Shown here piece by piece: positions 12,501 through 25,900 of a stretch of 64,000 bases of DNA (position 1 is the first letter of the stretch; every line of letters begins with the position of its first letter). The notes below the pieces were generated by a model. That model was not told where the DNA came from. It saw only the letters and a program-made list of their open reading frames with translations, and ran no database searches. Source of the stretch: Epichloe hybrida (taxonomy: Eukaryota; Ascomycota; Sordariomycetes; Hypocreales; Clavicipitaceae). The DNA is taken from positions 248,001-312,000 of the forward strand of contig JAFEKR010000013.1 in assembly GCA_019022495.1 (NCBI GenBank), given 5' to 3'. The position numbers were made by a program, and so were the translations under genes.

Positions 12501-15500
12501 TACTCCGTACGAGGCTGATACACGAGGCTTAGGCTTCTTTGTGCTGGGAGCAGATGAAGTCGAATACTTGATACCTTGATGCGAGTTGGCCATTGAACAG
12601 CACCATTCTCTAATCGTTTAATCGCTGACACTAGTTAGTACCTCTTTGGTCGAGCTCTTGGGTGGCTAGTCCGCGGCGGTTTTTAGGGAGGAACCAAGCA
12701 AGTTGCTCCAGGTTGCGAAATAATCGTCTCCTCCGAACAAAATACGAAGTGTGGCAGCGAACGGACCTCCTGCACTTGGTCATATGCAAGGTACGGACCT
12801 CCCACCGCCACCGAGCACCTTAATTGAGGCAAGGGAGCGGGCAGCCACACCAGACGAACAGGTAACTTCACCTAAAGAGAGGCGTATGCAGCTTTCCCAT
12901 GTCATTGTATTTGGCCGAAATTGCCATCGTCGAGTGGAGGGAGGGAACTTCTACCGTTAAGTGCGAAAAGGGTCGGACTTCATCGTCTCAAAAGGGCATG
13001 ATCTAGACCCCTCCCCCAACCTGGTATGAAGACAGCCCATGGATCGCACGTAGGCGTGACATGCTATCGATGGCTTTCTATTGCTTATTCGATGTACACA
13101 CGGGTCTGTGGCAGCAAGAAGCTCTGTACGGACCTGCGGATGTTTTGAAATGGCAGGGAAGGGAAGAACACAGAGAAGCACCACATCACACAACCGTCTA
13201 CGCGCAAAACGAGAGGCGGTCGGCCCGAGGGAGACCAAGTCAAAGCTCTTGTCACAGTTGAACCATCCTACCCGGTCATGCGGAGTCGTGGCTGAACGCA
13301 TCCTCCTCGATGTCGAATTTACTAAAACACAAATTGTCGGCATCGGTTCAATACGGCGCCCCAATATACTTGGGCTGGGCTTTGTTTTTCTTCTCCTTTG
13401 CTAACTGCTCTTAGCGAGCACTCGACGTCGCGTATGATTTCTCCCGTTACACCAGCGATATACTATCCCTGAGCACGCTTTTCGGTTCGCTTGTCACACT
13501 TTCAGAATCTTGGGACTGTACCAATCATGTCTCCGTTCGAGCTTCCACAACTTGATGACCAGCAGATGTCCACTGTTTGAACTGTAGCACAGTCATATAT
13601 TGCTAATCCATCTCACTGGGTCAAGCCACATTGTTATTCAGTCGCAGTGCAGGCTGACCCAGCACAGTGGGAGTGGTAAAGCCAACCTCCAGATGGATGG
13701 TGCAACCTAGCAAAGAACAAGGAAGCTTCTCGTCCCATCATGGTGATAAAGTCGCACAAGATACAAAGCGTGTTGGCAGTTGGTACGGATCGTTGAATAG
13801 TGACTTCTCGCAACATTCGATCCGAGGGTCTTCCGCTTGATATCGCCTGTTTTGCCCAATTTCTGCAACAAATAACAAATCATACTTATGTACCAGAAAG
13901 AACGACTTAGAATCGTTAGGTAGTGCTACTGTTCCGTTCCGTAGCGCCAGTCTATGTGAGACAGTGGGTTGGCCCCATGCTTAACCTTCAAGAAGCATCG
14001 GTTGTTCGTCAGCGAGACATTTCACGCCGAAGTCTGTGAATTCCGCATTCAGCATTCCCACAGTCTTGGATCATGTCACAGTCCACGCGAGCCTGAGACT
14101 GTGGAACAATGTGAAATTTATACGACCTTCAATGGTGGGAAATGCTCCACGTGAAACTTTCAGATGCTGCGCTCATGACTTTGGGCAACTGAGAATGGAA
14201 TCTGGACATTCGGAAAGTCCATACATGTGAAGATATACTCTGGCTCACGGATTCCAGAAGCATAGTACATACAAGTCCAGCCTAAGCGATACCGTTGTTT
14301 CTGCTTACCGTAATCCGCTGTCACGGTCACGACCTTGAACAAGACAGGAAAGTGGTGTCAGTTTTCTTGAGGCTAATCCGAGAACCGATACGAGCTTGCG
14401 ACTCGAAATCAAGGAGAGCGATATTGAGTCAGTAATACCCTTCGAACAAAGAATGACCGCTTTGTGTCGTGGACGGAGGTTCTTTTCGTTGTGAATCTTG
14501 GGTGTGTTATTATATTCCTGGCTCACCATAAACACGAGATCTTAAGTCCTGACTTTCATGTGAGCAAAATAACGATCGAATATGGATGACGCCCTACGGA
14601 AAAGATCAAGGTAAAGTCAAACGCTTGTGTCGGGGAATGGCTACTTCTGAGCAGGGACGACTTTCCTTCCTACGCCGAGTGGTGACCAAGCAATCAAAGC
14701 AGCGAGCAGGATGATGAGCCAAAACAGCATCACTGTGAAGCATGGGGTAGAGGTACCTCTACCCACTTGACGATTGCGCGAACGAGGAAAGCAATGCCCA
14801 TTTGGAAAAGGACGACACCATTCTATATTTTGTTTGTGCGCTTGACGAGCAGAATTGTGCTAATGACTCCCGTCCGTGGGGTTTGTTTCCATCCCCGGCG
14901 GCCAACCGTCCTCTCCTTATTACCGCGTAATCCGTACACGTCCAGACTGTAGTCACTTCTGGTGAATTTGCGGTCCTGCTCACAGAAACCAGAAAACCCG
15001 CACATATGTCGAAACTGTCGCAGTCTATGAGCCCCGAAATTGGCCGGCTTCCTCGAACAAGAACCTACCCGAGAGCGCTAAACTGTGCAAAAGGGGAACA
15101 AATCTGATCTCTACATTCCCTACGCCTTTGCTGACGCTCGAATATGTGCGGTGTGTACTCAAATGAAATCGTGGGCAAAATACATCGAACGTTGTAATTC
15201 GATCAGATATTTTTGTTGGTACCATCAGGCCAAAAACAAAAGACAGGGAACCCATTCATTTGTGTGCATGAAAGGTGAATCACGGAGCACTCCCGAAGTT
15301 ATTAATAAGGACTAATAGATACTCTACGGATACCCAAGCAGGGGCGAGAATCGGTACGTCTTTGACTCCTCGGACACTTGCGTCAACTGGCTGATTGAGC
15401 CCACCGAACAGACGAAATAAAGCATCCATGACGACATGAGCAGCATGCACCTCGTGTTTCCCAGGTCCTGAATTTCAGAGCATCTGGCGAATGGCACTGT

Positions 15501-17270
15501 CGCAGGTTTTCCAACCCAACCGGAGCGCTTGGATATATCCCTTGGTCTCGTCCGTAGACGTGGGAAGCGCGTTACACTCAACTGAATGCTGTATTTCGAC
15601 AGGGGGTCACAATACATACGGAGTAGTTGACTTGGCTTCTTCGCGTGGGAATACTGTATCACAGCTCCTTGGACGAAACCAATCGGCTGGCCACAATCTG
15701 AGCAACACTGCGCGTTCGGCCGGCCATTGTTTCGTCTGGCAAAGTTGTCGCCTCGGATTATGGAGCACAGGTAGTACATTGCCACACCTATTCACACATG
15801 ATGACGGCGCGGCACTGCCCATTTCGCCTTTCATTTGAACACACACTAGGGGGAAGCTACTTCTAGCGCATCCCTTGAAAGACCTGCTCTACATATGTCA
15901 AATGAAGGAAGAAAAGTGTGAGACGTCAAAGGAAAAATGGGATGAATACATTTCGGCGTCCGATACCCGAAGATGCCTCATCCCTGCTGTTGTTTTTTGC
16001 TTGGACGAGACGGCCGTGGACTGTATCTCGGCCGAAGTAACTCACATGTTCTTCTGACATTTCAAGTTGAAAACTTTTGGTAACTGAACCATCAGGTTCT
16101 GATTTGCACAAAGGAACTCTCTCTCCAGCACAATGCATATTACGAAGTAGTATAATGCAAGGCCGTGTCTGGCAGCGCCTCTCTTGCAAGAACTGGGGAA
16201 GGAGGTATTGATATGAGCACGGCAGCCAACCAGCCCAACGTTCAAAGTCACAGATGGATCCCGTGTGCTCGAACATGTTTCTCGGTAGCCTAACCGGGGT
16301 GTTAGATTCTTCATCGTTTCCAGCGGTGCGGTTACTCGAGCGTCCTCAGATAGATCCGTCTACCGAGTACGGAGTGTGTACATTGATTCGTGCCCGCCCG
16401 CCCGCCATCACAATGCTACGGGTGTATGTGAGAGACAAGTTTTGTCATCTCGGAGTAACCATGTACGTACAACATTACTACTCGGGACTGGGTCCTCCCG
16501 CCCTCCCAGCTGTCCATTCACATCACATTGATTCGATGCGTGCGCTAGAATGCTTCTCACAGCTGAAGTTTATGGTTCGAGGCCCCTCATAACGGCCGAA
16601 TACTGTCCAAGGCGAATAAAACTCTCTTCGCGCTCGGTTCCATTTTCAAGGGACCCAAGACATGAGCTTTTTCGGCCCACACGAGTTCTCTCAGGGGTTG
16701 GTATGAGGGAGGAAGATGTCTTGGACAATTGACCATACCGCCACAACAAAAAAAAAAGGGGCAAGGAAGAAAGAAGCAAAAACAGGAAAAAAAAAAGAAA
16801 AAAAAAAAGAGGGAAGATTGGCGCCAGATCCAGTCCAGATCCCAGTCTTGACGACTCATCGTGTCAGCTTTTTCCTGGCTGGCAATGCCGGCCCCCTCGC
16901 TGCCAGGATTGTTGAGATTGGGACTGGCAATACCACCCAGCCAGCGGGGCGAACCGCAACTGTGCCACACGAACTCTGGCTGGAATTGACTGAGATCAGC
17001 GGGATGGCGTGCTGTGTGTGTCGCATGCAGAGGTGTCCGTGATATTAAAAAACAAAAAAAAACATGGGGGGAAAAGGTAGAAAGCGACGGGGCGGCTGGG
17101 CTTAGCGTAAAGCCACCCATCATCACATCGAGAAGGCAAAGTCACATCGAGACGCAAACTGCGGGGAGAGCGGAAGATGACCCATGGCGATTGAATCCAG
17201 TGGAATAAAGATCAATATTACGCGCGCCGGGCTTCCTTGGACTATGCGCTTCATCACCAATGCAACAGTT

Positions 17271-19064
17271 CTATGCCCACACACTCTGCAATCCCCGGAT
17301 GGCAACCATTGCACCCCAGGCACCAGGATCGGGGGGGAGCTCCTGAGAATCTGACAGGCCTGCGCCAACATACGTCGCTCTCCCCAGCTTGGGTGTCATC
17401 TCCTTGGTGGCCTCCGCTCCATCGATGGCGGCCCGGACGCCGTCGTTGAAGCCAGACTTGCCCATGGCATCCGCGAAGGGAATCAGCGTGTCCATGACAG
17501 TGCGATCTCCAACCTTGGCGGGAGTGTACTGCCGCAGGCTGGCTAGAGCTGTAGATAGAGACTTGGCCCAGAGGGCAACGGGGCCTTGTGCACCGGCAAT
17601 GTCAATGTTGCTCTCGACGGCGTTTCGTAACGAGACGAAGAAGATGCCGAGAATGCCTCCTAGTGTGCCACCCATTTTGCTCTCGACAATGTCCTCTAGT
17701 TCCAGGAGGACCTTGACAACCGAGCCGGACTTTGCGAGGCCCTGATCGAGCGCGGCGAGTAGGCCAGTCGCGCCCGTCTTGAGGGTTTCACCGCAGTCGC
17801 CGTCTCCCATGATGGTGTCCCATCTTGTCAGGTCGGGCTCAGCTTCCACAAGCTGAGTGCATGCATTGCGAAGCATGGTTTCGAGAAGGGCGGCGTCGAC
17901 TTTCAAGTCGCGCCTATCGTCCACAGTCTTCCTGGGCTCTTGTTTCGGAGCCGGGACCAGCTGCTCCTTTCGGCTGCGTCGCTTCGCCTGCGAGCCAGCC
18001 ATGGACTCCCAGTGGGTGCTGGTCCTGGCGTCAAAGAAGGACTTGATCTCCTCGATGGAGTATTTGCAGTTCCTCGCGACAGCGGTGATGTTGATGATGG
18101 ATACAGAAAAGGCGGGCGCGTTGAGAGAGGTTTCCAGAAAGCCGGCGCAGACCCGAACGGGCACCATCTTCCACTCCTGCTCCAGTTGCTCGAGCAGCTC
18201 ATCAACGAGGGCACCCATCTCGAGATGCGACATGCCGCCAAAGTTGCTGGCGAGCAGGATGGTCTCGTCGCCCGGGGCGAACTTTACGTAGCCGCGCTCG
18301 GCGTCGTTCTCGTCCAAGCAATGCGTCAGGACTTGCTTGATGAGCTCGCGCGGAGACGGCGCGGGAGACAGTTTCCTGTAACCTAGCTCGTTGTGAGGAC
18401 CAGTGCCAATCTCGACCTCATCCTCCTTGAGCGTTCCATGCTCGGTGCGGCCTGGGACGTGGCAATGATCCAGTGTCGCGGCCATGGACACAATCTGCTG
18501 CGAAAAGGCAACGCCGAGATGGTAGACGTCGTCGAGCGATGCTCCGGCTCCAGCTCCGGCTCCGGCTCCGGCGGCACCGCCCATGACTTTGAGAACGGCA
18601 ATCTGGCCGGCCAACCCGCGTCGGCCAACCATGCTGCCTTTCCTGCCCACGGATACATCGTCTCCGCAAATGATGATGCGGCAGTTGTGTCCGCGAGCAC
18701 TGGCCTTCTCCTTGGCCAGCCCGAAGTGAAGGCAGTCGCCTGTGTAATTAGTGATGACGAGGATCGTGCCCTTGTTGCTGGGAACAGCCTCGACACCCGC
18801 AAGAATCTGCTTGGTGCTGGGACTAGCAAAGATGTCTCCCTGGACGGAAGCAGCGAGCATGTTGCTGCCGACATAGCCGGCCCATGCCGGCTCGTGACCA
18901 GATCCGCCGCCACTGACAATGCTGACTTTGTTGGTGTCGTGGGTGGTGTCGTAGACGACTCGATTTGCCTCATCCAAGCTCAGGCTGGGGTTGTACGTGA
19001 TGATTCCCCTGAGGGCCTTGTTGACGAGGCCGTCAGGCGAGTTGAAAAGATGTCGTTTCGACAT
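17271..19064 (-). CDS. DAK1: Dihydroxyacetone kinase (ATP-dependent, two-domain)
   Basis: Phosphorylates dihydroxyacetone to DHAP, detoxifying it and feeding glycerol or methylglyoxal-linked metabolism into glycolysis. The protein has 597 residues from the ATG at 19064, which starts the conserved MSKRHLFN; the frame extends upstream but without another ATG. The N-terminal DhaK (substrate) domain shows GGGSGHEP (residues 52-59) and the substrate-binding histidine in GPHNELG (His224). The C-terminal DhaL (ATP) domain shows the metal-binding aspartates in WDTIMGDGDCG (Asp416, Asp421, Asp423). A basic linker near 360-385 joins the domains. A Gly/Ala hexamer run from a GGCTCC-type microsatellite (about 18546-18578) sits in DhaK where homologues have a short loop. 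No C-terminal peroxisomal tripeptide is seen. No intron. The start of the AT-rich block lies only about 320 bp upstream. Confidence 0.96.
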   Translation of the reverse strand: MSKRHLFNSPDGLVNKALRGIITYNPSLSLDEANRVVYDTTHDTNKVSIVSGGGSGHEPAWAGYVGSNMLAASVQGDIFASPSTKQILAGVEAVPSNKGTILVITNYTGDCLHFGLAKEKASARGHNCRIIICGDDVSVGRKGSMVGRRGLAGQIAVLKVMGGAAGAGAGAGAGASLDDVYHLGVAFSQQIVSMAATLDHCHVPGRTEHGTLKEDEVEIGTGPHNELGYRKLSPAPSPRELIKQVLTHCLDENDAERGYVKFAPGDETILLASNFGGMSHLEMGALVDELLEQLEQEWKMVPVRVCAGFLETSLNAPAFSVSIINITAVARNCKYSIEEIKSFFDARTSTHWESMAGSQAKRRSRKEQLVPAPKQEPRKTVDDRRDLKVDAALLETMLRNACTQLVEAEPDLTRWDTIMGDGDCGETLKTGATGLLAALDQGLAKSGSVVKVLLELEDIVESKMGGTLGGILGIFFVSLRNAVESNIDIAGAQGPVALWAKSLSTALASLRQYTPAKVGDRTVMDTLIPFADAMGKSGFNDGVRAAIDGAEATKEMTPKLGRATYVGAGLSDSQELPPDPGAWGAMVAIRGLQSVWA

Positions 19065-19380
19065 GGTGACAAAAAAGTTTTGGCAAAAGAAGACAAGAAA
19101 GAGAAGAACGCGTGAGCGCAACTCCGAAGTTGGTCAGCAAGCTCGCAGCAGGCTCGGCTCACGGCAAAGGGGATTTGCGAATGCGAAAAGAAGAGTACAT
19201 CAAGAAGAGTACTCGGTTACCACCCAGAGAATCAGCGCTGATTCTGGGACCGCTCTTCCGCAGCTCGGAGCTCGTTCAATTGGGACGGCTTTCACGCCGC
19301 CGTAGCAGGGCACACAGTAAATCTCGGCTGCAACAAAGTTGATCTCGTATCCAGGGTGGAGCCTTACGACTAGCAGAATG
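19065..19380. other. Promoter region of DAK1 up to the edge of the AT-rich block
   Basis: Normal-composition sequence carrying the DAK1 promoter. It ends abruptly near 19380 in a duplicated CATATGCCT just before the A+T-rich block. No motif is recognised with confidence. Confidence 0.5.
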
Positions 19381-20235
19381 GCATATGCCTTGCATATGCC
19401 TTATATATATACTATACTTACTACTATAGGCTTTTTTCTTTTTTTCTTTCCCTTTTATTATTATTACTACCTTTTTATACTTAGTATTTAACCTTATAAT
19501 CTTCTTACTTTATATATAGTTATTATATCTATTAAATATCTTAATTTACTAACTACTTTATATAATTATAATAAAAAAAAACTAATTTCTATACTTATTC
19601 TAATAGTAAGTAATATCTAGATTTATATATATATATAGTATATACTAATTATATCTAGAGATATATTTATTAGATATTAAAAATACTACACTATTATTAG
19701 GTACCTAAGGGTAAAGGTAATAAATATATAAGTCCTATTTAGATATCCTATGCTAATTATATATATATATATATAGGCCTCCTTTCTAGTATTAAGCTTA
19801 GGAATACTAAAACTAATACTAAGGATATATATAAAAATAAGGATACTAGCTATATTTATAGTATATGCTTTATATATAGTAAATAAATATAATAACTTAT
19901 AAAGAGTAAGTAAATAGGTTAAATATATAAAAGATTTATCTAAAGGTAAGCTAATATATATAGGATATATATTATATATTTACTAATATATTATAGTTCT
20001 AGTAGCTATATATAAGCTTAGTAGTTATAAGTATAATATTCTAGCTATATATATTATAATACTAATATTTTATAAGTAGCTAGCTTTAATCTCTTAAAGT
20101 TTAGTGCTACTATATATATTCCCTCTTATTATATATATATATATTATATTAATAATATATAGCTATAGTGTTAAAAAGGTAAATAGCTATTTATATAGTT
20201 ATACTATTTCTAAAGGTAAATTAAGTTAAGTATAT

Positions 20236-20303
20236 TGTTGAAATCAAAAGAGTGGACCGATCCGACTAAACCTAGGATTACAAAGCCTTATATATTTTTA
20301 ACA
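20236..20303. repeat. Short GC-richer island, possible solo LTR fragment
   Basis: Sixty-eight bases bounded by TGTTGAAATC and TTTTTAACA, with normal composition inside an otherwise TA-only stretch. The TGTT...AACA ends match the LTR ends elsewhere in the block, but the interior does not resemble those LTRs. Weak evidence. Confidence 0.25.
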
Positions 20304-21481
20304 ATATATTTTAACATATATTATATATTATATGTATATATTAGGTATATTCTTACTCTTTTTTAGATATGCTATTATTTAGAGGAGAAATATAGTATTA
20401 AAGGTATATATATTTCTAATATATATAGCTATTATAAAATATATACTAATTATTCATAGTTAATACTAACTCTTATTTTTAGGTAAATAAGGATAAGATT
20501 TTTATAGGGCACTAGTATATATATATAGTATATATATATAGCTAGTGCTAATTTAATATTAGTAAACTTATTTAAATAATTCTTTACTATAAGTAGTATA
20601 ATATACTATTTATTAAAGAGCTATTTAGGTAAGTATATATTAAGCTTATATATAGTATATATACTAAACTAAGACCTAGTTCCTTAGGGTCTTAAGACCT
20701 TACCTTTATTTTTACTAAGTTTTTTAACTAAAAGGTATATATTATATAATATCTATAAGATATATTTAATATATATACTAACTAATATTATAGTGTAAAT
20801 AATAAGTAATTTACTATATACTAAGGCTAGTAGTTTTATTATTTTATATATATTATAACCTTTTTTATATATTTTAAAAGTATTAACTATTTATAAGTAA
20901 AGTATTTTAATATTAGAGATAGAGATAAGATAGGTATTAGAAAGAAGCATAAGGTATATCTTACTAATACTACATATATAGTAACTATATGCTTATATCT
21001 TTTAGTAGTGTAATAATACTAATAAGAATTCTTTACAGACTACTTCTAGTCTAAGTAATAGCTAGACTAACTTTACTAGTAAGTTTATATAGTAGCCTTA
21101 TAGGTAATATATATTACTAATATTATTCTAAGGACTACTAGAGAATAAGTGTAAGTAACCTTAATATATCTAATATATATAAGGCTAATAATAATATAGT
21201 TACTCCTATATAGAAGGCTACGCGCACTAGGAAGCTAAAGGCTAAGAAGAAGGCCTAAAATGTAGCTACTAAGGTAGCTAAGAATTAGAAAACTAATTAA
21301 ATTTCTCTTACTTTATATATACCTAGTATATACGGATTTACTCTAATTAGTTTTATATAGTTTCTATATAGTGTGTTTTTTAATAAGGATATATACGCTA
21401 TATATATTATACTAAGTAAAAGGCTAGATTAGTTTTTAATAGAAATTAACTAAAGTTAAGTATATTTACCTATACTATATA

Positions 21482-21739
21482 TGTTAGATGCACCAAGGTC
21501 CTGCGCAGGTAATAAATCCCGTATAAATTCGAAGTTAATGATAGATAGTTAGCTAGCTAGGAAAGAGGGAGAAGAGAGAGAAAGTCTAGATACTAGAAAA
21601 GTGAGCGAAATCCGTATGTAAGGCACAAAAGGGGGTGGCGAATTAATGCAGCCAATTATATCGCGTGCATCGCGCCGGACCTATAATTAGTCTAGTCTTT
21701 GGCTACGATTGAACCAATGAAGATCCAAAGGAATTAACA
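21482..21739 (-). repeat. LTR of relic C
   Basis: A 258-bp segment bounded by TGTTAGATGC and ATTAACA (TG...CA ends) with near-normal GC. On the minus strand it is preceded by a polypurine tract after the RNase H remnant, as expected for a 3' LTR. Confidence 0.65.
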
Positions 21740-24700
21740 CTAGCAATCTCTCTTTTTCCTTTGTAGCTAAAGAGCTTAAAAATATAATAAAAATTAGATT
21801 AAAGGAAAGTGTATATAAGTGAATCCCTTAATAGAAATCCGCTGCTCTAATTAGCTGTTATAGCATTAGTTAATTAAATTAATCCATTATTCCTTACCTA
21901 AGCTCCTGTTTCCTAATATCATAGGTCTCTTCACCTATTCTTTAACACGAATTATTAATTCGTTTAAATTAATTAAAGAGGAAAGTAATAAATTCAGTAA
22001 TGCTTTTATTATTATATCTGCCAGATTATTATTACTGTTAATTCACCTAACTTCGTAGATCTCATGCCTTTTGTATAATTAATAAAGAGCTATAATATTA
22101 ATTATTAGTCTCTTCTCCTTTATGGTTCCTAGCTTTATAAGATATTTATATTCTAAAAAAGAATTAGTATAGAGAATCATAGGAATTTAAGGTATCTTTA
22201 ATTAGTCCGTAATCTAATGTAAAGTCATAGAAATCGCGTAGGCAATATCTACGCCTTAAACTATACTATATAACTTAGAGGTAAGCGCGCTATAAGTAAC
22301 TCTCTTACTCTTTATTAAGCTATATATAATAATATTACCTTTTATAATAAAGGTATTGTTATCTTGCATTATCTCGTTGCTAATTACAATCACGTATCCA
22401 ATCTATAAGCTTAAATCCTTATTATTAGTAAGCAATCCATCTACGAACACAAAGAGCTTTGCCTCTTTAAGAACTAAAGGAATATATCATAGTCCGCGTT
22501 ATTAATTCTTAATCTGCTATTTAAGGCGTTTATTAAGGTATGTAATATCTTCCCTAGAGGGTTCTTAGTGTTAAGCTATAATTAATAGGTTATATAAAGC
22601 CTCTGGTTAACACATAGTTATAATATAGCTTTCTCACGCTTATTACTCTATGTAATCTTGCTTTACTATTAAGAATTAAGAATTAACTTCCTTAATCTTT
22701 TAACTCTAACCTTTCTAGGTTAAGATTAGCAAATTATTAATATTCTAGGTTAAGATATAGCTATTAAAGATAAGGGGGTTCTTAGCGGTTAATTATTGCT
22801 TTTCTTTGGCTATGAAATTAGCCTTCTAGAGCTCTTTCTCTTCTTTTTAGAAGAAGTTATTGTTACTTAGGCCTAATATATTATTAGTTTACATTCTAAT
22901 AATACTAAAGAGATTCTTATTATTTAGGGCTATAATTAATAAGCAGGGATTGTAGGTTAAGGTTGTTATATTAAGGTTATCCCTATAGTGACGGAAGTAC
23001 GTTGCCTACTAGTAAGTTCCGGCCTCTGTAATCCTATAAAGAGGTCTGATTAATTTGATTATAGTCCCTTCTGGAAAGAGATATGTAATTTGCTTTAGCA
23101 ATCTTATGATAATTAGCCTTATTAGCACCGTGTGCGATTAAGTATAGGCTTATGTAATATTACGAATCCAAAGGTAAATGCCTCTTCTTCTTAATAACGA
23201 AGCAATAGCTACAATTAGTTATTAGCTTGCTCGTTATATTGTTAGCGATTGCGTTAGGATGAATTCCTTTCCTTTGTTATTATAGCCTTATATAACAAGG
23301 CGGGATTTCTTATATAGCAAATCCGTTCCTTTGCCTTTGATCTCTCTGACTATATAAGAATCAAAAATTCTATGACCTCTATGCTTTGCTAGGTCGAACT
23401 TAACGAATTTAAACATATTATAAGCTTACAAAGCGTTAATCTTAGCTTAATTAGACTACTTAAAGGGTTTTCCTAGGGTTATAATCCTTCCTTCTTAGCG
23501 GAGCTAAAGGGCGAGGTTCTAATTAGCCTCTTCCTTTGCTATAAGAAATACTATACTTAGCATCCCTCTAGTTATAATCTCTTAAATAAAGGCCTTCTCT
23601 TAATCTTTATTCACAAGTATATAAAGCTAAACTAGGCTAATATCCTTCTTAGGGCTATAAGGTTTTCTTTTCCTTACTTTTATTCCTTTAGGGCATAGTA
23701 ATAAGTCTTTAACTTAATAGCTTCCCCTTAGGGCCTTTTAGGCTTTATAAGCCTCTTTATTAGACTCTCCTACACTTATAAATTACACTATAAGGGCCTT
23801 TCTTAGTCTCCCTTACTTTCTCTTAGCTAGTGTTTACTACTCTTTACTATCTTCTATTAGAGAATCTCTTTTATTAGTAGTAGTTAGTTATATAGTTACT
23901 TCTTCCTCTATATTACTAGGCTTTATCTCCTACTACTCTAGTCCCTTTATAATACATAGGTCTTTATAATAAGGCTTCACTACTATAGAGCGGAACTTTA
24001 CTAGGCTATGGGGCATATTAATAATATAGGTCTCTTTATTAGTAGCAAGTAGCTTATACAGGCTATACTAGCTACCTTTCTCTCTCCACACGCGTACATT
24101 AGCCTATAGGGGTAGCTAATATATAAGTGCTATATTAGGGCTATTCCAGGCTCTAAGGGTATTATAAACCTGCCGTGAAGCTAGAAGATATTAGACTTTA
24201 TCTATTACCTTACGAATTACCTTAGCATATTAAATAACAGAGATGCTTAGCAGCGACTTATCTATTATCTATAGGTAGCCTCTAAAGATTAGTATAGTTA
24301 GGATAATACTATTTAGGCCTATAGAGTTATTAATAGCCTTAATAGCTATTTAGAGGTATTACTCTAGCGTAAGCTCTGTTTTAATTAAGTCTATAATAAT
24401 ATTATAGGCTTAGCATAGAGGTCCGTGGTATCTCTTAACCTTTCCGATGCTATTATAGGCTTTAATTAGCATCTCACTAGTTTTAATTAATATTAATTAA
24501 GCATAATATCTAAACTTAGCAGAAGCGAAGTTGTTGCTAGTATTATAGATAATCTAATCTAGAAGTCTAAGATAAGTATTAATCTAATATTCGTGGATTA
24601 CATCCTAGATGTCTCAAGCCTTCTGCTTCTTTAGATTAAGGAATTAGGCTGCCTAGAATGATATTACTAAATTAATGATGTGAAGCACTAGTTAGCTATT

Positions 24701-25900
24701 GATTTGCACGATATTAATAATAATCTTATAGTTAAATTCGTGGTTATCTTTAATTATGAACTTAAATTAACTAGGGGCCTTTCCATGCATCTAGTAATAG
24801 TAGCAGACTTTAGTTAATTCCTTAATTACCTAGCGCTTAACTTTATAACTAGCTTAGTAAAGGATCTTTGCAAGTTATTAAACAGAAGGATAACTAAGTT
24901 AATAATATAATTAACAAATATCTTCTTCTAAAAGGTGGAAGGCCACTGTTTCCTTCGCTTCTAGTAACCACTAAGGATATCCCTATCATTACATAATAGG
25001 TATAGTCTTATTACCTTAGATAAGCACATTAGTAAGGTTATCAATCTTAACTTACATCTTATTTATATTAGTAATTAAGAAGAGAAAGGGGGTAGCTATA
25101 TTAAGGATATAGAATTCAAGCTCTCTAAGTTCTATAGGTATATAAAGGATTCCTCTTATAACTACTAATCTAGCGCTAAATATAATAATTTAGGGTTTAT
25201 AAGGGGTTACCTTTAATAAAGGCATTAATCTTAATAAAGCCTTTACTTATGCCTCTCCTATAGTTAACTTTCCTATAGCGCTAGTGTTAGGCATAATCCC
25301 TCTAAAGACCTCTTTAGAATAGTGTTCTTTAGAGATATAGTAAATTAAGCCTTTATTACACTCTTATAGCTTATAAAGCTCCTGCCTAAGGAATACGTAT
25401 TAGAAGGCTTAATTATTTAGGGTTATAAGGATATTAATGTTAGCGGCGTTGTGGTTAGTCTATAATCCAGAGTAGAAAAATTATGTAATACTTAGGTATA
25501 CTATTAATAGTAGCTCCTCCATATTATTATTATTATCTTTAGCTTCCATGTAGGCTAAAATATATAATTCCTAATTCTAACCTAAGCCTTTATTAAGCTT
25601 ATTATTATCCTACCCTTCATAGGAGATAAGGAATACCTAGAATCTCTTCTCTAAAGGGGGTATATAATGTGTTTTGCTAGCCTACTAGCAGTCCTTTTCC
25701 TTTTAATATTCTTTAGTAAAGTAATTAGAAGACTAGCAGCTACTCTTACTACATATAAAGTAGCGCTTAGTGCTTAGCCTAGGGCTTTACTTATAATAGC
25801 TTCCTTTACCACAGGGGGATAATTACTATCTATACTAATAATTAGTAAACATAGCCTCTAGAGGGTCTCCTTATTAGTACTAAAGGTATTAGGAGAACTT
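21482..25900 (-). mobile_element. Copia-type retrotransposon relic C, 5'-truncated, RIP-inactivated
   Basis: On the minus strand, broken frames follow the Ty1/copia order from right to left. A gag zinc-knuckle remnant (Cys-rich, about 25710-25770) comes first. An integrase-core remnant (about 24500-24800) can be aligned to TATSFQAARFL-type sequence despite stops. The RNase H tail, readable as NNLADIIIKAL, lies at about 22010-22050. A purine-rich stretch then leads into a 3' LTR (21482-21739). No right-hand (5') LTR was found: the relic meets element A head to head near 25.9 kb. It belongs to the same broad family as A and B but is clearly diverged. Many stop codons lie at former CAG/CAA/TGG codons. 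Right boundary is approximate. Confidence 0.7.

Larger units (their letters stand above)
5148..17270. other. Gene desert of about 12 kb upstream of the Medusa-type gene
   Basis: Both strands were read and no exon looks like a known protein or shows convincing splice structure. Open frames here, the longest being 10143-10778 on the plus strand, have no recognisable motif and look like chance. Base composition is normal, unlike the RIP block further right. It contains a 10-bp tandem repeat at 7199-7238 and seven of the window's eight TACGGAGTA-like sites, including a perfect 16-bp palindrome at 9533-9548. It may hold a long leader and remote control elements of the Medusa-type gene, or non-coding transcripts; neither can be shown from sequence alone. 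Confidence 0.55.

Noticed and set aside
15324..15785. Minus-strand frame with CCSDCG that hints at a zinc finger
   Set aside because: Only one Cys pair cluster with no second half; composition looks random.
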